The notes beneath the pieces were generated by a model. The model saw nothing but the letters and a program-made list of their open reading frames with translations, had not been told where the DNA came from and did not search any database. A DNA stretch of 23,684 nt from Halobacteriovorax sp. (lineage in GTDB: Bacteria > Bdellovibrionota > Bacteriovoracia > Bacteriovoracales > Bacteriovoracaceae). Of the stretch, positions 1 through 7,167 are shown in pieces. A program made the position numbers and the translations under genes. How positions within the stretch are numbered: position 1 is the first letter of the stretch; the number at the start of each line of letters is the position of its first letter. The stretch is taken from the NCBI GenBank assembly GCA_002686115.1, contig NZAF01000160.1, positions 1 to 23,684 of the forward strand, in the 5' to 3' direction.

Positions 1-119
1 AAAAAGGGTGAAAAGTAATTGAAGGACTATAGAGATTTTTGATAAGTTATTCATTCATATATTATGACTTGGACGAAGATTCTTTTCAAGATAGTAAAAG
101 TCCAAATGAAGGAGCAGAT

Positions 120-1901
120 GTGTCAGAAATAAAAGGCCTACAAAGATCACACCATTGTGGAGAACTTAGAGCTAGTGATGTTGGGAAAGAAGTTACATTA
201 ACAGGTTGGGTAAATAAGAACCGTGACCTTGGTGGTCTTCACTTTATTGATCTAAGAGATAAGTATGGTCTAACTCAATTAAGCTTTTCTGATTTTAAAG
301 AAGATATCTCCATCTTAAAGAGCTGTCATTTGGAGTCTGTCATTAAAGTTAAGGGGAAGGTTCAGGCAAGACCAGAGGAAGCCCTTAATAAAAATATGAA
401 TACAGGTGAGGTCGAAGTATCAGTTGAGTCACTTGAATTACTTTCAGAGTCTGATGTAAATTCGATCCCTTTTCTTCCTTTTGGTGCCACAGAGGCGACA
501 GAAGATAATAAACTGAAATACCGTTATCTCGACTTAAGAACACATAAATTACAAAATATGCTTAAACTTCGTTCTGAGACGACTTTAAAAGTCAGACAAA
601 CTCTTCACTCTGAAGATTTTGTAGAAGTTGAAACTCCTATTCTCTATAAATCTACTCCAGAGGGAGCAAGAGATTATATCGTACCGAGTAGGGTTCATCC
701 AGGTAGTGTTTATGCTCTTCCTCAGTCTCCACAAACTTTAAAGCAACTTCTAATGATTGGAGGAACGGATAAGTATTTTCAAATAGCGAAGTGTTTTAGA
801 GATGAGGACTTAAGAGCTGATAGACAGCCTGAGTTTACACAAATTGATATCGAAGTTTCTTTTGCGACAGAAGAATATATTAAAAACCTTGTGACAAAGA
901 TGCTTAAAAATCTTTTTCCATTAAAAGATGATTTTGAAATTCCTGTCATGAGTTATGATGTTGCCATGAGAGATTATGGATGTGATAAGCCAGATGTGAG
1001 ATTTGGATTAAAACATCATATTGTCTCAGATATTTTTAAAGATACCGACTTTGGTGTTTTTAAAAGCGCACTAGAGTCTGGAGGTATGATTAAGTCGATC
1101 TTTGTTCCAGCAAAGATGGGTACTTTTTCAAGAAAGATTTTAGACGGCTTTGTAAATGTCGTTAAGCCATTTGGTGGAAAAGGTGTTGCCTTCTTTAAAG
1201 TTGAAAATGACCAGGCCGTCGGCGGAATCTCAAAATTTGTTTCTGCTGAAAATTTAAATGACCTCTATTCAAAAGTTGAAAAGCGTGAGGATGGAACATG
1301 GTTATTTTTTGCAGATAGTGAAGACATTGTACACGCCAGCGCGGATGCATTAAGAAGGCACTTAGGTGTTGAGCTTGACCTTATTGGTGATGGGTATGAA
1401 TTCTTATGGGTTAATGACTTTCCACTTTTTGAATACGATGACGGAAGATACTATGCATGTCACCATCCATTTACAATGGTAAAAGAGGAACAAATTGATC
1501 AATATTTTTCTGGTGATGTTTCGAGTCCTAATGCTGAATTAAAAAGTTTGAAAGCACAAGCATATGACCTCGTCTGTAATGGATATGAAATTGGGGGAGG
1601 CTCAATAAGAATTCATAATGGTAAGGTTCAAGAAAGAATGTTTGAAATTCTTGGAATGAGCGAAGAAGAAGTTAAGCATCAGTTTGGCTTTTTTGTTGAA
1701 GCCTTGAAATATGGAACTCCACCTCATGGAGGACTTGCTTTTGGTCTTGACCGATTAACTATGATTTTAGCAGGCACTGATAATATTAGAGATGTTATTG
1801 CGTTTCCAAAAACTACCACTGCTTCAGATATGATGGCCGGAGCTCCTTCAGTTCCAGCGATGGAGCAATTTGAAGAATTGCATATTAAACCAGTCAAGTA
1901 G
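120..1901 (+). CDS. aspS: Aspartyl-tRNA synthetase (class II, bacterial type)
   Basis: Charges tRNA-Asp with aspartate in the cytoplasm. The 593-residue length fits bacterial AspRS, which carries the inserted GAD domain. An N-terminal OB-fold anticodon-binding domain (GWVNKNRDLGGLHFIDLRD) is followed by the class II core: motif 2 FRDEDLRADRQPEFTQID starts near residue 226 and motif 3 GLAFGLDRL lies near 539-546. I chose the GTG at 120 because AAGGAG sits 5 nt upstream and homologues begin just there. The frame stays open upstream to a TTG at 39, but that would add 27 residues unlike the family. The Leu in RDLGGL is where discriminating bacterial AspRS have Leu and non-discriminating ones usually have His. 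This suggests Asp-specific charging, which is inference. No clear terminator follows. Confidence 0.97.
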   Translation: MSEIKGLQRSHHCGELRASDVGKEVTLTGWVNKNRDLGGLHFIDLRDKYGLTQLSFSDFKEDISILKSCHLESVIKVKGKVQARPEEALNKNMNTGEVEVSVESLELLSESDVNSIPFLPFGATEATEDNKLKYRYLDLRTHKLQNMLKLRSETTLKVRQTLHSEDFVEVETPILYKSTPEGARDYIVPSRVHPGSVYALPQSPQTLKQLLMIGGTDKYFQIAKCFRDEDLRADRQPEFTQIDIEVSFATEEYIKNLVTKMLKNLFPLKDDFEIPVMSYDVAMRDYGCDKPDVRFGLKHHIVSDIFKDTDFGVFKSALESGGMIKSIFVPAKMGTFSRKILDGFVNVVKPFGGKGVAFFKVENDQAVGGISKFVSAENLNDLYSKVEKREDGTWLFFADSEDIVHASADALRRHLGVELDLIGDGYEFLWVNDFPLFEYDDGRYYACHHPFTMVKEEQIDQYFSGDVSSPNAELKSLKAQAYDLVCNGYEIGGGSIRIHNGKVQERMFEILGMSEEEVKHQFGFFVEALKYGTPPHGGLAFGLDRLTMILAGTDNIRDVIAFPKTTTASDMMAGAPSVPAMEQFEELHIKPVK

Positions 1902-1991
1902 GCATATTCTTAAATGGTTAAGCTTTAATAGGTAAGTAGTTGAATAAAGTAACTGGTCTTTAACACGAGTAGCTAAATTTTCCGACTTCAT
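1848..1991 (-). CDS. Possible small ORF (47 aa) antisense to the aspS 3' end
   Basis: On the minus strand an AAGGAG lies 7 nt before an ATG (1991-1989), opening a 47-codon frame that begins MKSENLATRVKDQLLYSTTY and ends at a TGA inside the 3' end of aspS. The product is slightly basic and I do not recognise it. The good ribosome binding site and the inverted repeat immediately upstream (2003-2033) are the only support. The last third overlaps aspS in antisense and may not be real coding. It could be a small protein, the remnant of a lost gene, or chance. Confidence 0.2.
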   Translation of the reverse strand: MKSENLATRVKDQLLYSTTYLLKLNHLRICLLDWFNMQFFKLLHRWN

Positions 1992-2002
1992 TTTAACACT
2001 CC

Positions 2003-2033
2003 TTGTTAGTTAGTATTGAGATATAACTAACAA
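2003..2033. repeat. Perfect 10-bp inverted repeat, 11-nt spacer
   Basis: TTGTTAGTTA (2003-2012) and TAACTAACAA (2024-2033) are perfect inverted complements separated by 11 nt, 17 nt before the ATG at 2051. There is no U-tract, so it is not an intrinsic terminator. The half-site centres are about 21 bp apart, two helical turns, which suits a dimeric repressor; a 5' UTR hairpin is equally possible. The left arm touches the Shine-Dalgarno of the possible minus-strand small ORF. Confidence 0.55.
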
Positions 2034-2050
2034 AACTCAGTGGTGAAAAA

Positions 2051-3184
2051 ATGAAGATTAACAAGAAATTATTAAATGCTTTTTCTGTAATTACATTAGT
2101 GACAACAGCTGGTCTTTTAGCAGAAGTCTACAATGCACCGAGTGTGAGTAGTTATAATCAAAAATTTGCTTATCTTGTTTTTTCATTCTTTGCCTTTAGT
2201 GGGATTGCTGTTTATGGCCTTTTCTTTAAAAAGGAAAAGCAGGTAAGGTATTTCATCAAAAGACAAGCGCCAAAAAAAGATGAAGTAAAAAATGACTTCA
2301 CAACAATTGAGGGACTAGTGAAGTTTCTTAACCTTTCTGGTCGTTATGATATGGCCTTAAAGCTAAACTCAACACTTCGCGATTTTGAAAATGCATGTTT
2401 TTATAGAACAGATGATCAAAGATCATTAGAAAGATCATACCGTGCAAATCTAGAAGATTCAGTTCATGCGATCAAAGCAATGATGGCATCTGTACATGAA
2501 AAAGTTGAGGCGGATGCAATTGATGAAAAGACTTTTTTAAACTTTAATCAGTCTATCGATTCACTTGTACAAAGAATGGAAAATTTAGAAGTTGAAACAA
2601 TGAGACTTGGCGTTCAATCTAATGTCGAAGGTCAACTTAAGAGTTTAGAAGATAAAGTTGAATCTCTTATGAAAGGTCTTAATCTTTCAAAGCCTGATTT
2701 AGAGGAAATTTTAGAGAGCAAAGTTGATGAGGTCTCTTTAATGGAGACTGTGGAAGAAATCATTTCTTCAATGAGTCTTTCTGGTTCTCTTGAAAGCTAT
2801 CGACTAGATATCAATGTAGAAGATATGAAGATTAAAGAAACTTTAGTTTCAAACAATACAATCAAAGATATTTTAACCGAGCTTTTTACTTCAACAAATG
2901 AATTAAACGGTCCTAAGAAATTATCAATCGAGTCTAGGGGTGATCACTTAGAACCAAAGCTATATTTTAAAGCCCAACTCGATGACTCGGACATTTATGG
3001 AGCTTACACAACACCTACAGAATATAATAGTATCGTTGCAATCCACGATATAGTAGGGAATATCATCGGTTCTCAAGTTATCATTGAACTAAAAGAAGAG
3101 AGATATTCAATAAAAAGTACTTCTTTAGAAAATAGCGATGAAGACATTCATACAAATGCGCAAGCCGGGCAATTAAGTCAATAG
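2051..3184 (+). CDS. Two-TM membrane protein with coiled coil and possible degenerate HATPase-like C-terminus
   Basis: Family not recognised; 377 aa. Two hydrophobic helices (about residues 8-26 and 39-59) form an N-terminal hairpin, followed by a basic stretch (KKEKQVRYFIKRQ) expected in the cytoplasm. Residues about 130-220 are charged and heptad-like, with a QSIDSLVQRMENLEVETMRL segment suggesting a coiled coil. The last 130 residues have an alternating alpha/beta pattern. NNTIKDILTELFTSTNEL and YNSIVAIHDIVGNIIGSQV loosely resemble the N-box helix and final helix of histidine-kinase ATPase domains, but no DxGxG box or obvious phospho-acceptor His is seen. Any kinase link is therefore speculative. 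It sits 46 nt upstream of mlaE, possibly in the same transcript. The site before its ATG is weak. Confidence 0.8.
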   Translation: MKINKKLLNAFSVITLVTTAGLLAEVYNAPSVSSYNQKFAYLVFSFFAFSGIAVYGLFFKKEKQVRYFIKRQAPKKDEVKNDFTTIEGLVKFLNLSGRYDMALKLNSTLRDFENACFYRTDDQRSLERSYRANLEDSVHAIKAMMASVHEKVEADAIDEKTFLNFNQSIDSLVQRMENLEVETMRLGVQSNVEGQLKSLEDKVESLMKGLNLSKPDLEEILESKVDEVSLMETVEEIISSMSLSGSLESYRLDINVEDMKIKETLVSNNTIKDILTELFTSTNELNGPKKLSIESRGDHLEPKLYFKAQLDDSDIYGAYTTPTEYNSIVAIHDIVGNIIGSQVIIELKEERYSIKSTSLENSDEDIHTNAQAGQLSQ

Positions 3185-3230
3185 TATTTTAATTATTTTC
3201 AAGCCCTTATCTTTCCATTAGAATTTTTCT

Positions 3231-4031
3231 ATGGAAATGGTTCAAGGAAGATTTGAAAATTTTGTATCAGGTATTGGTAGAGTAATAATCCAAAATATAA
3301 ATGGATTAGGTTCTATTTTTAAGTTTATGCTATCGTTCTTTTATTGGGCAGTGAGACCACCAATTCGCCCAAGACTTCTTTTTGAACAACTCGAGTTCAT
3401 AGGTAATAAAAGTATTTTCATTATAACTCTTGCAGGATCATTTACAGGCATGGTTATGGCATACCAAACTTATTTTGGTTTCCAACTTATTAATGTTGAC
3501 TCATTAGTAGGGCCAGTGACAGCAATTTCTTTAGCGAGGGAATTAGCACCAGTTCTCACAGGTTTAATTGTTGCCGGAAGAGCAGGGGCTGCGATGGCCG
3601 CACAAATAGGAACAATGAAAGTAACTGAGCAGGTTGACGCTTTAGAAGTTATGGGAATTAACAGTGTTCAATACCTTGCAGTTCCAAGGATCATTGCAGG
3701 TACGTTATCGGTACCTATGCTGAGTGTTTTTTTCTTATTCATTGGAAATGTTGGCTCTTACTTTGTAGGAACAAAGGCCCTAGCAATTGATGAGGCCATA
3801 TACTTATCGAAACTAGGTGACTTCATGTTTTTAACAGATATATGGCAAGGGGTTATCAAGGCATTTTTCTTTGGATTTGTAGTCTCTGTTATTGGAACAT
3901 ATTTTGGCTTTTCTGTAACTAAGGGAGCCGAAGGAGTAGGGAAGGGAACAAACTTAGCCGTTGTTTGGGGAATGATTTCTGTTCTTGTTCTTGATTATTT
4001 TTTAACAAGCTTTTTAGTACAGGTACTTTAG
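3231..4031 (+). CDS. mlaE: MlaE-family ABC transporter permease
   Basis: Inner-membrane permease of an Mla-type phospholipid transporter, working with the ATPase and MCE protein encoded next. The 266-aa length is typical. Diagnostic MlaE stretches are visible: LAGSFTGMVMAYQTYFGF, then SLARELAPVLTGLIVAGRAGAAMAAQIGTMKVTEQVDALEVMG in the conserved middle, and PRIIAGTLSVPML. At least five hydrophobic helices follow an amphipathic N-terminus. The ATG at 3231 is used; a second ATG lies two codons on, and neither has a strong Shine-Dalgarno, so the exact start is uncertain by a few codons. mlaF follows after 7 nt. MlaB (STAS) and MlaC (periplasmic carrier) are not encoded in this window. Confidence 0.96.
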   Translation: MEMVQGRFENFVSGIGRVIIQNINGLGSIFKFMLSFFYWAVRPPIRPRLLFEQLEFIGNKSIFIITLAGSFTGMVMAYQTYFGFQLINVDSLVGPVTAISLARELAPVLTGLIVAGRAGAAMAAQIGTMKVTEQVDALEVMGINSVQYLAVPRIIAGTLSVPMLSVFFLFIGNVGSYFVGTKALAIDEAIYLSKLGDFMFLTDIWQGVIKAFFFGFVVSVIGTYFGFSVTKGAEGVGKGTNLAVVWGMISVLVLDYFLTSFLVQVL

Positions 4032-4038
4032 GATTTAA

Positions 4039-4791
4039 ATGCTTCACTTTGAAAACTCAGCAGTTGAAATTAAAAACCTCACCAAAGTCTTTGGTGAACA
4101 TACAGTTTTAAATAATTTAAACTTTGATATTCCAAAAGGTAAAATAACAACAATCTTAGGTTTCTCTGGTGCTGGTAAGTCAACGCTTTTAAAACATATT
4201 TTAGGTTTGCATAAGCCAACGAGTGGACAGATTAATGTTCTTGATAGAGACCTTTCTAAGATGAGCGAAGTTGATTTAAGAGAGTTTAGACAAAAATTTG
4301 GAATGCTTTTTCAATACGCAGCTCTTTTTGATTCAATGACAGCTAAGCAAAATGTTGAGTTTCCATTAAAAGAGTTTACTTCAATGACCCCAGAGGAAGT
4401 AAATAATAGGGCCGAAACTCTTTTAGAGTCTGTAGGACTAGAAGAGTTTTCACATAATAAGCTTCCAAGTGAATTATCTGGTGGTATGAGAAAGAGAGTT
4501 GGTCTTGCAAGAGCACTAGCTCTAAGTCCAGATATCATGCTCTATGATGAACCGACTACGGGACTAGATCCAATTACGACAAAAATGGTCAATGATTTAA
4601 TTGTTGAAACCGGAGAAATACATAAAGAACAGCAGATGTCTTCCATCATTATTTCACACGACGTTCAGGCCACGCTTAAAATTTCCGACTATGTGGCTTT
4701 TCTTAATCGTGGTAATATTGTTGAATACTTACCTGCTAGTGAGTTTGCAAAATCTGAACATCCGCTTGTTCAGGAATTTATAAACCTCTAA
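4039..4791 (+). CDS. mlaF: MlaF-family ABC transporter ATPase
   Basis: Cytoplasmic ATPase that powers the MlaE permease. It is 250 aa with all ABC motifs: Walker A GFSGAGKS (41-48), Q-loop Gln92, signature LSGGM (146-150), Walker B IMLYDEP (166-172), D-loop GLDP, and switch His207 in ISHD. The signature continues SGGMRKRVGLARAL; Met in place of Gln after SGG is typical of the MlaF/Mkl lipid-transport branch rather than importers or LolD. It starts 7 nt after mlaE and is followed 12 nt later by mlaD, so the three genes form one operon. Short open frames on the other strand inside it are shadows. Confidence 0.97.
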   Translation: MLHFENSAVEIKNLTKVFGEHTVLNNLNFDIPKGKITTILGFSGAGKSTLLKHILGLHKPTSGQINVLDRDLSKMSEVDLREFRQKFGMLFQYAALFDSMTAKQNVEFPLKEFTSMTPEEVNNRAETLLESVGLEEFSHNKLPSELSGGMRKRVGLARALALSPDIMLYDEPTTGLDPITTKMVNDLIVETGEIHKEQQMSSIIISHDVQATLKISDYVAFLNRGNIVEYLPASEFAKSEHPLVQEFINL

Positions 4792-4803
4792 GGAGAGAGG
4801 ATA

Positions 4804-6180
4804 ATGAACGAATTTAAAGTCGGCTTAATGGCATTGGCTTCAATGATTGCAGTCGTCGTCATGTCACTTGTTGTAACTTCAAATCAATCAGGGTTTGGAG
4901 AGTACGTGCCATATAAAACCATTGTAAAAAATGCATCAGGAATTTTCCCAAAAACTCCTATCAAAGTTGCTGGGATCAATGCCGGAAGGATTAAGAGTAT
5001 AGAGCTTCAAGGTAATCAAGCTTTGATATCATTTGAAGTTTTAGAAAGAGTAAAAATCACTGAAAATTCGGTACTTAAAATAAAGTCTGTAGGTTTCTTA
5101 GGGGATAAGTACTTAGAGATCTTTGTTGGAACTTCTGAAAATCGTTTATCAAGTGGAGCAACGATTCGTTCTGAAGAAGGTGGCGGAATGGAAGCACTTG
5201 TTAAAGATGCAAGTGATGTTATGAAGGATGTAAAAGATATCGTAAGTAGCCTTAAAGGGAGTTTAGCTCCTGAAGGTCAAAAAGCTCCGATAACGGTAAT
5301 CTTAGATGATGTTAAAGACTTAGTTAAAAATACAAAAGAAATGACGTCATCTTTAAAGAGAATCATTAATGGAAATGAGCAAAAATTAAATGATATGATT
5401 GCAAATTTAGAGACCTTTTCTGAGGATCTTGCTTTTCACATGAATCAAGATGAGCCAGAAAGTGTTGTGGCCGATGTTCAACAGATTCTTAGTAAGACTG
5501 ATAATATGATGAAAGACCTAAGTGCTATTGTTTCAAATATGAGAGATGGAAAAGGTACTGTTGGAAAACTATTAGTTGAAGAAGAAATCGCAGATGATGT
5601 AAGACAGACGTTAGCAGGTGTAAAAAGAATATTTAATCGAGTTGATAATATTCGTACCGAGCTGACTTTCTTCACTGGGGCAAACACAACCTCTGGTAAT
5701 AGTGTAACAGACTTCGCTCTAAGAATTATGCCTGCTCCTGAAAGATTTTATCACCTAGGAATTAGAACTACTGAATTTGGTCCAATAAGTGAAGAGATAA
5801 GAACTGTTAGTATAAATGGTGGCTCAGATACTGTTACAAATGAAAAGATCAGGCAAAAAGATGATATTGTTGTAAACCTTCAGTTGGGTAGAAACATTCA
5901 AGACTGGACATTTAGAGGAGGACTAATTGAGTCCACTGGTGGTTTTGGTGTAGACTACTTTATGAGAGAAATTGGAACGAAGTTTTCAATAGAAGGCTTT
6001 GACTATAGAGATGATCTTGGAGTTAATTGGAGATTTACTACTGATGTTAGAATTTGGAGTGCCGTTTATGGTCAGGTTCAAATTGAAGACTTTATGAATA
6101 CTCCAAACTATATTTTTAATGCAGGTTTAAGATTTAACGATGAAGATTTACAAGCTTTAATTGCTTTCTTCTTAAGATAA
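4804..6180 (+). CDS. mlaD: MlaD-like MCE-domain protein with long beta-rich C-terminus
   Basis: Substrate-binding, membrane-anchored component of the Mla-type transporter. A strong AAGGAGAG precedes the ATG. An N-terminal TM anchor (about residues 7-26) is followed by one MCE domain (about 35-115; ASGIFPKTPIKVAGINAGRI, then SVGFLGDKYLEI). Residues about 125-300 are helical and charged, probably coiled coil. From about 304 to 458 the sequence alternates polar/aromatic in a beta pattern (TFRGGLIESTGGFGVDYF, NYIFNAGLRFNDEDLQAL) and ends in aromatic-rich IAFFLR. E. coli MlaD is about 183 aa and lacks this region. The extension looks like part of an outer-membrane-associated beta structure, suggesting that the protein spans the periplasm (inference). 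The next gene follows after 9 nt. Confidence 0.93.
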   Translation: MNEFKVGLMALASMIAVVVMSLVVTSNQSGFGEYVPYKTIVKNASGIFPKTPIKVAGINAGRIKSIELQGNQALISFEVLERVKITENSVLKIKSVGFLGDKYLEIFVGTSENRLSSGATIRSEEGGGMEALVKDASDVMKDVKDIVSSLKGSLAPEGQKAPITVILDDVKDLVKNTKEMTSSLKRIINGNEQKLNDMIANLETFSEDLAFHMNQDEPESVVADVQQILSKTDNMMKDLSAIVSNMRDGKGTVGKLLVEEEIADDVRQTLAGVKRIFNRVDNIRTELTFFTGANTTSGNSVTDFALRIMPAPERFYHLGIRTTEFGPISEEIRTVSINGGSDTVTNEKIRQKDDIVVNLQLGRNIQDWTFRGGLIESTGGFGVDYFMREIGTKFSIEGFDYRDDLGVNWRFTTDVRIWSAVYGQVQIEDFMNTPNYIFNAGLRFNDEDLQALIAFFLR

Positions 6181-6189
6181 AATTTAAAG

Positions 6190-7167
6190 ATGAAAAGAAA
6201 CTGGTTAATTAGAACAAAGAACAACAAAATATTAGGACCTCTTCCAAAGGAAAAGGTTGTAGAGTTGTACAATGCCGGTGACTTAAAAGAGTTAGATGAA
6301 GTTTGTTCTGGAAATGGTTACTGGTTTTGGATAAAAGAAAAAGAACTCGTTGAGAAGTATCTCGTAGGTGAAGCTGAGCAATCGTTTAATCCAGTATCAG
6401 AAGCACAGACTGTTCTTTGTCACTCTAAAGGGGGCTCCGTTCTGGGCGTCTCAAAAGAAAGTAACACTGAGAATACCCAAGTTCTACAGGTTCCAATAGA
6501 TCTTAAAAAAAAAAGTGAAAAATTAGAGACAGATGATGATGAAGAAGTGGTCGTACCTTTGACCAATGATCTTGACTATCCTGATGACGAATTTATTGAA
6601 AATGTTAAAGATGAAGTTGAAAAAGAGTTGAGAGACTTTAAAGTATCTAATGACTCTCAAGAGGGCCAAGACTTTGTTGAGAAAAGAAGTGAAAAGCATT
6701 CAAAAAAGCTAGAAGTGATTAAAGATGGAGATAGTATCATCGATGAGACGGATGTTTTGTTACCGGAAGTCGATGATTTAGATTATCCGGATACTGAGTC
6801 TTTTGAGAGCGTTAAAGATGAGTTAAATGAGTCTCGACAAAGCGCAGAGGGGAGTAGTGAATCAGATAGTGTTGAGCCCCTGAAGAATCAAGAGACAGAT
6901 AGTACTAGCACTGATAAAAAAGATGTAGTGAACTCAGTGAGGAAAGTAAGAAAGAAAAAGCGAAGAAATCCTTCTGAAGCGCAAAATGAAGTTAAGCGTA
7001 ATGACTTCTTAATGATGCTTGCAATAGTCCTAATGGCTTTTGCTATCATATTTATCTTTTATACTCAGTATGAAAAACTAATCTCTCAAACAGTTAAAAA
7101 ATCTCAAACTATCTATTTCTCAAGTGCCTATGGTTTTGACAAAACCCTAAAAAAAAAACTAGTTTAG
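6190..7167 (+). CDS. GYF_2-like domain transmembrane protein, N-terminal part of a frame-broken gene
   Basis: Residues 1-60 resemble the GYF_2/DUF4339 domain (NWLIRTKNNKILGPLPKEKV, then a Trp/Tyr-rich NGYWFWIKEKELV). A long acidic linker follows, containing a duplicated module: LDYPD at 128-132 with DEFIENVKDEVEKE after it, and LDYPD at 197-201 with TESFESVKDELNES after it. A basic patch (KVRKKKRRNP) precedes one TM helix at about 273-293, so the N-terminus should be cytoplasmic. The frame ends at a TAG 8 codons after a homopolymeric A tract (7149-7158); the -1 frame then runs on for another 362 codons as an apparent C-terminal domain. I therefore read this as the first half of one gene encoding about 685 aa, transcribed with mlaEFD. 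Function unknown. Confidence 0.75.
   Translation: MKRNWLIRTKNNKILGPLPKEKVVELYNAGDLKELDEVCSGNGYWFWIKEKELVEKYLVGEAEQSFNPVSEAQTVLCHSKGGSVLGVSKESNTENTQVLQVPIDLKKKSEKLETDDDEEVVVPLTNDLDYPDDEFIENVKDEVEKELRDFKVSNDSQEGQDFVEKRSEKHSKKLEVIKDGDSIIDETDVLLPEVDDLDYPDTESFESVKDELNESRQSAEGSSESDSVEPLKNQETDSTSTDKKDVVNSVRKVRKKKRRNPSEAQNEVKRNDFLMMLAIVLMAFAIIFIFYTQYEKLISQTVKKSQTIYFSSAYGFDKTLKKKLV
7149..7158 (+). other. A10 tract: probable frameshift or slippage point
   Basis: Ten consecutive A, read as CTA AAA AAA AAA CTA in the upstream frame. The downstream frame is open only after a TGA at 7137-7139, and the upstream frame stops at 7165-7167. The switch must therefore occur in that interval, which is dominated by this run. 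One extra A (or a -1 slip on A-AAA-AAA) joins the two frames. A second A10 run at 6505-6514 in the same gene is read through without disruption. Confidence 0.7.

Noticed and set aside
1..18. Possible tail of an upstream CDS (KKGEK then TAA).
   Set aside because: Only five codons are visible; any sequence has such a frame one time in several.
39..119. N-terminal extension of AspRS starting at TTG 39.
   Set aside because: Unlike the family and without a ribosome binding site; the GTG at 120 has AAGGAG at ideal spacing.
4311..4538. Minus-strand ORF within mlaF (and similar ones within mlaD, lolD, the hydratase and bamA).
   Set aside because: Shadows of conserved genes, without independent start signals.
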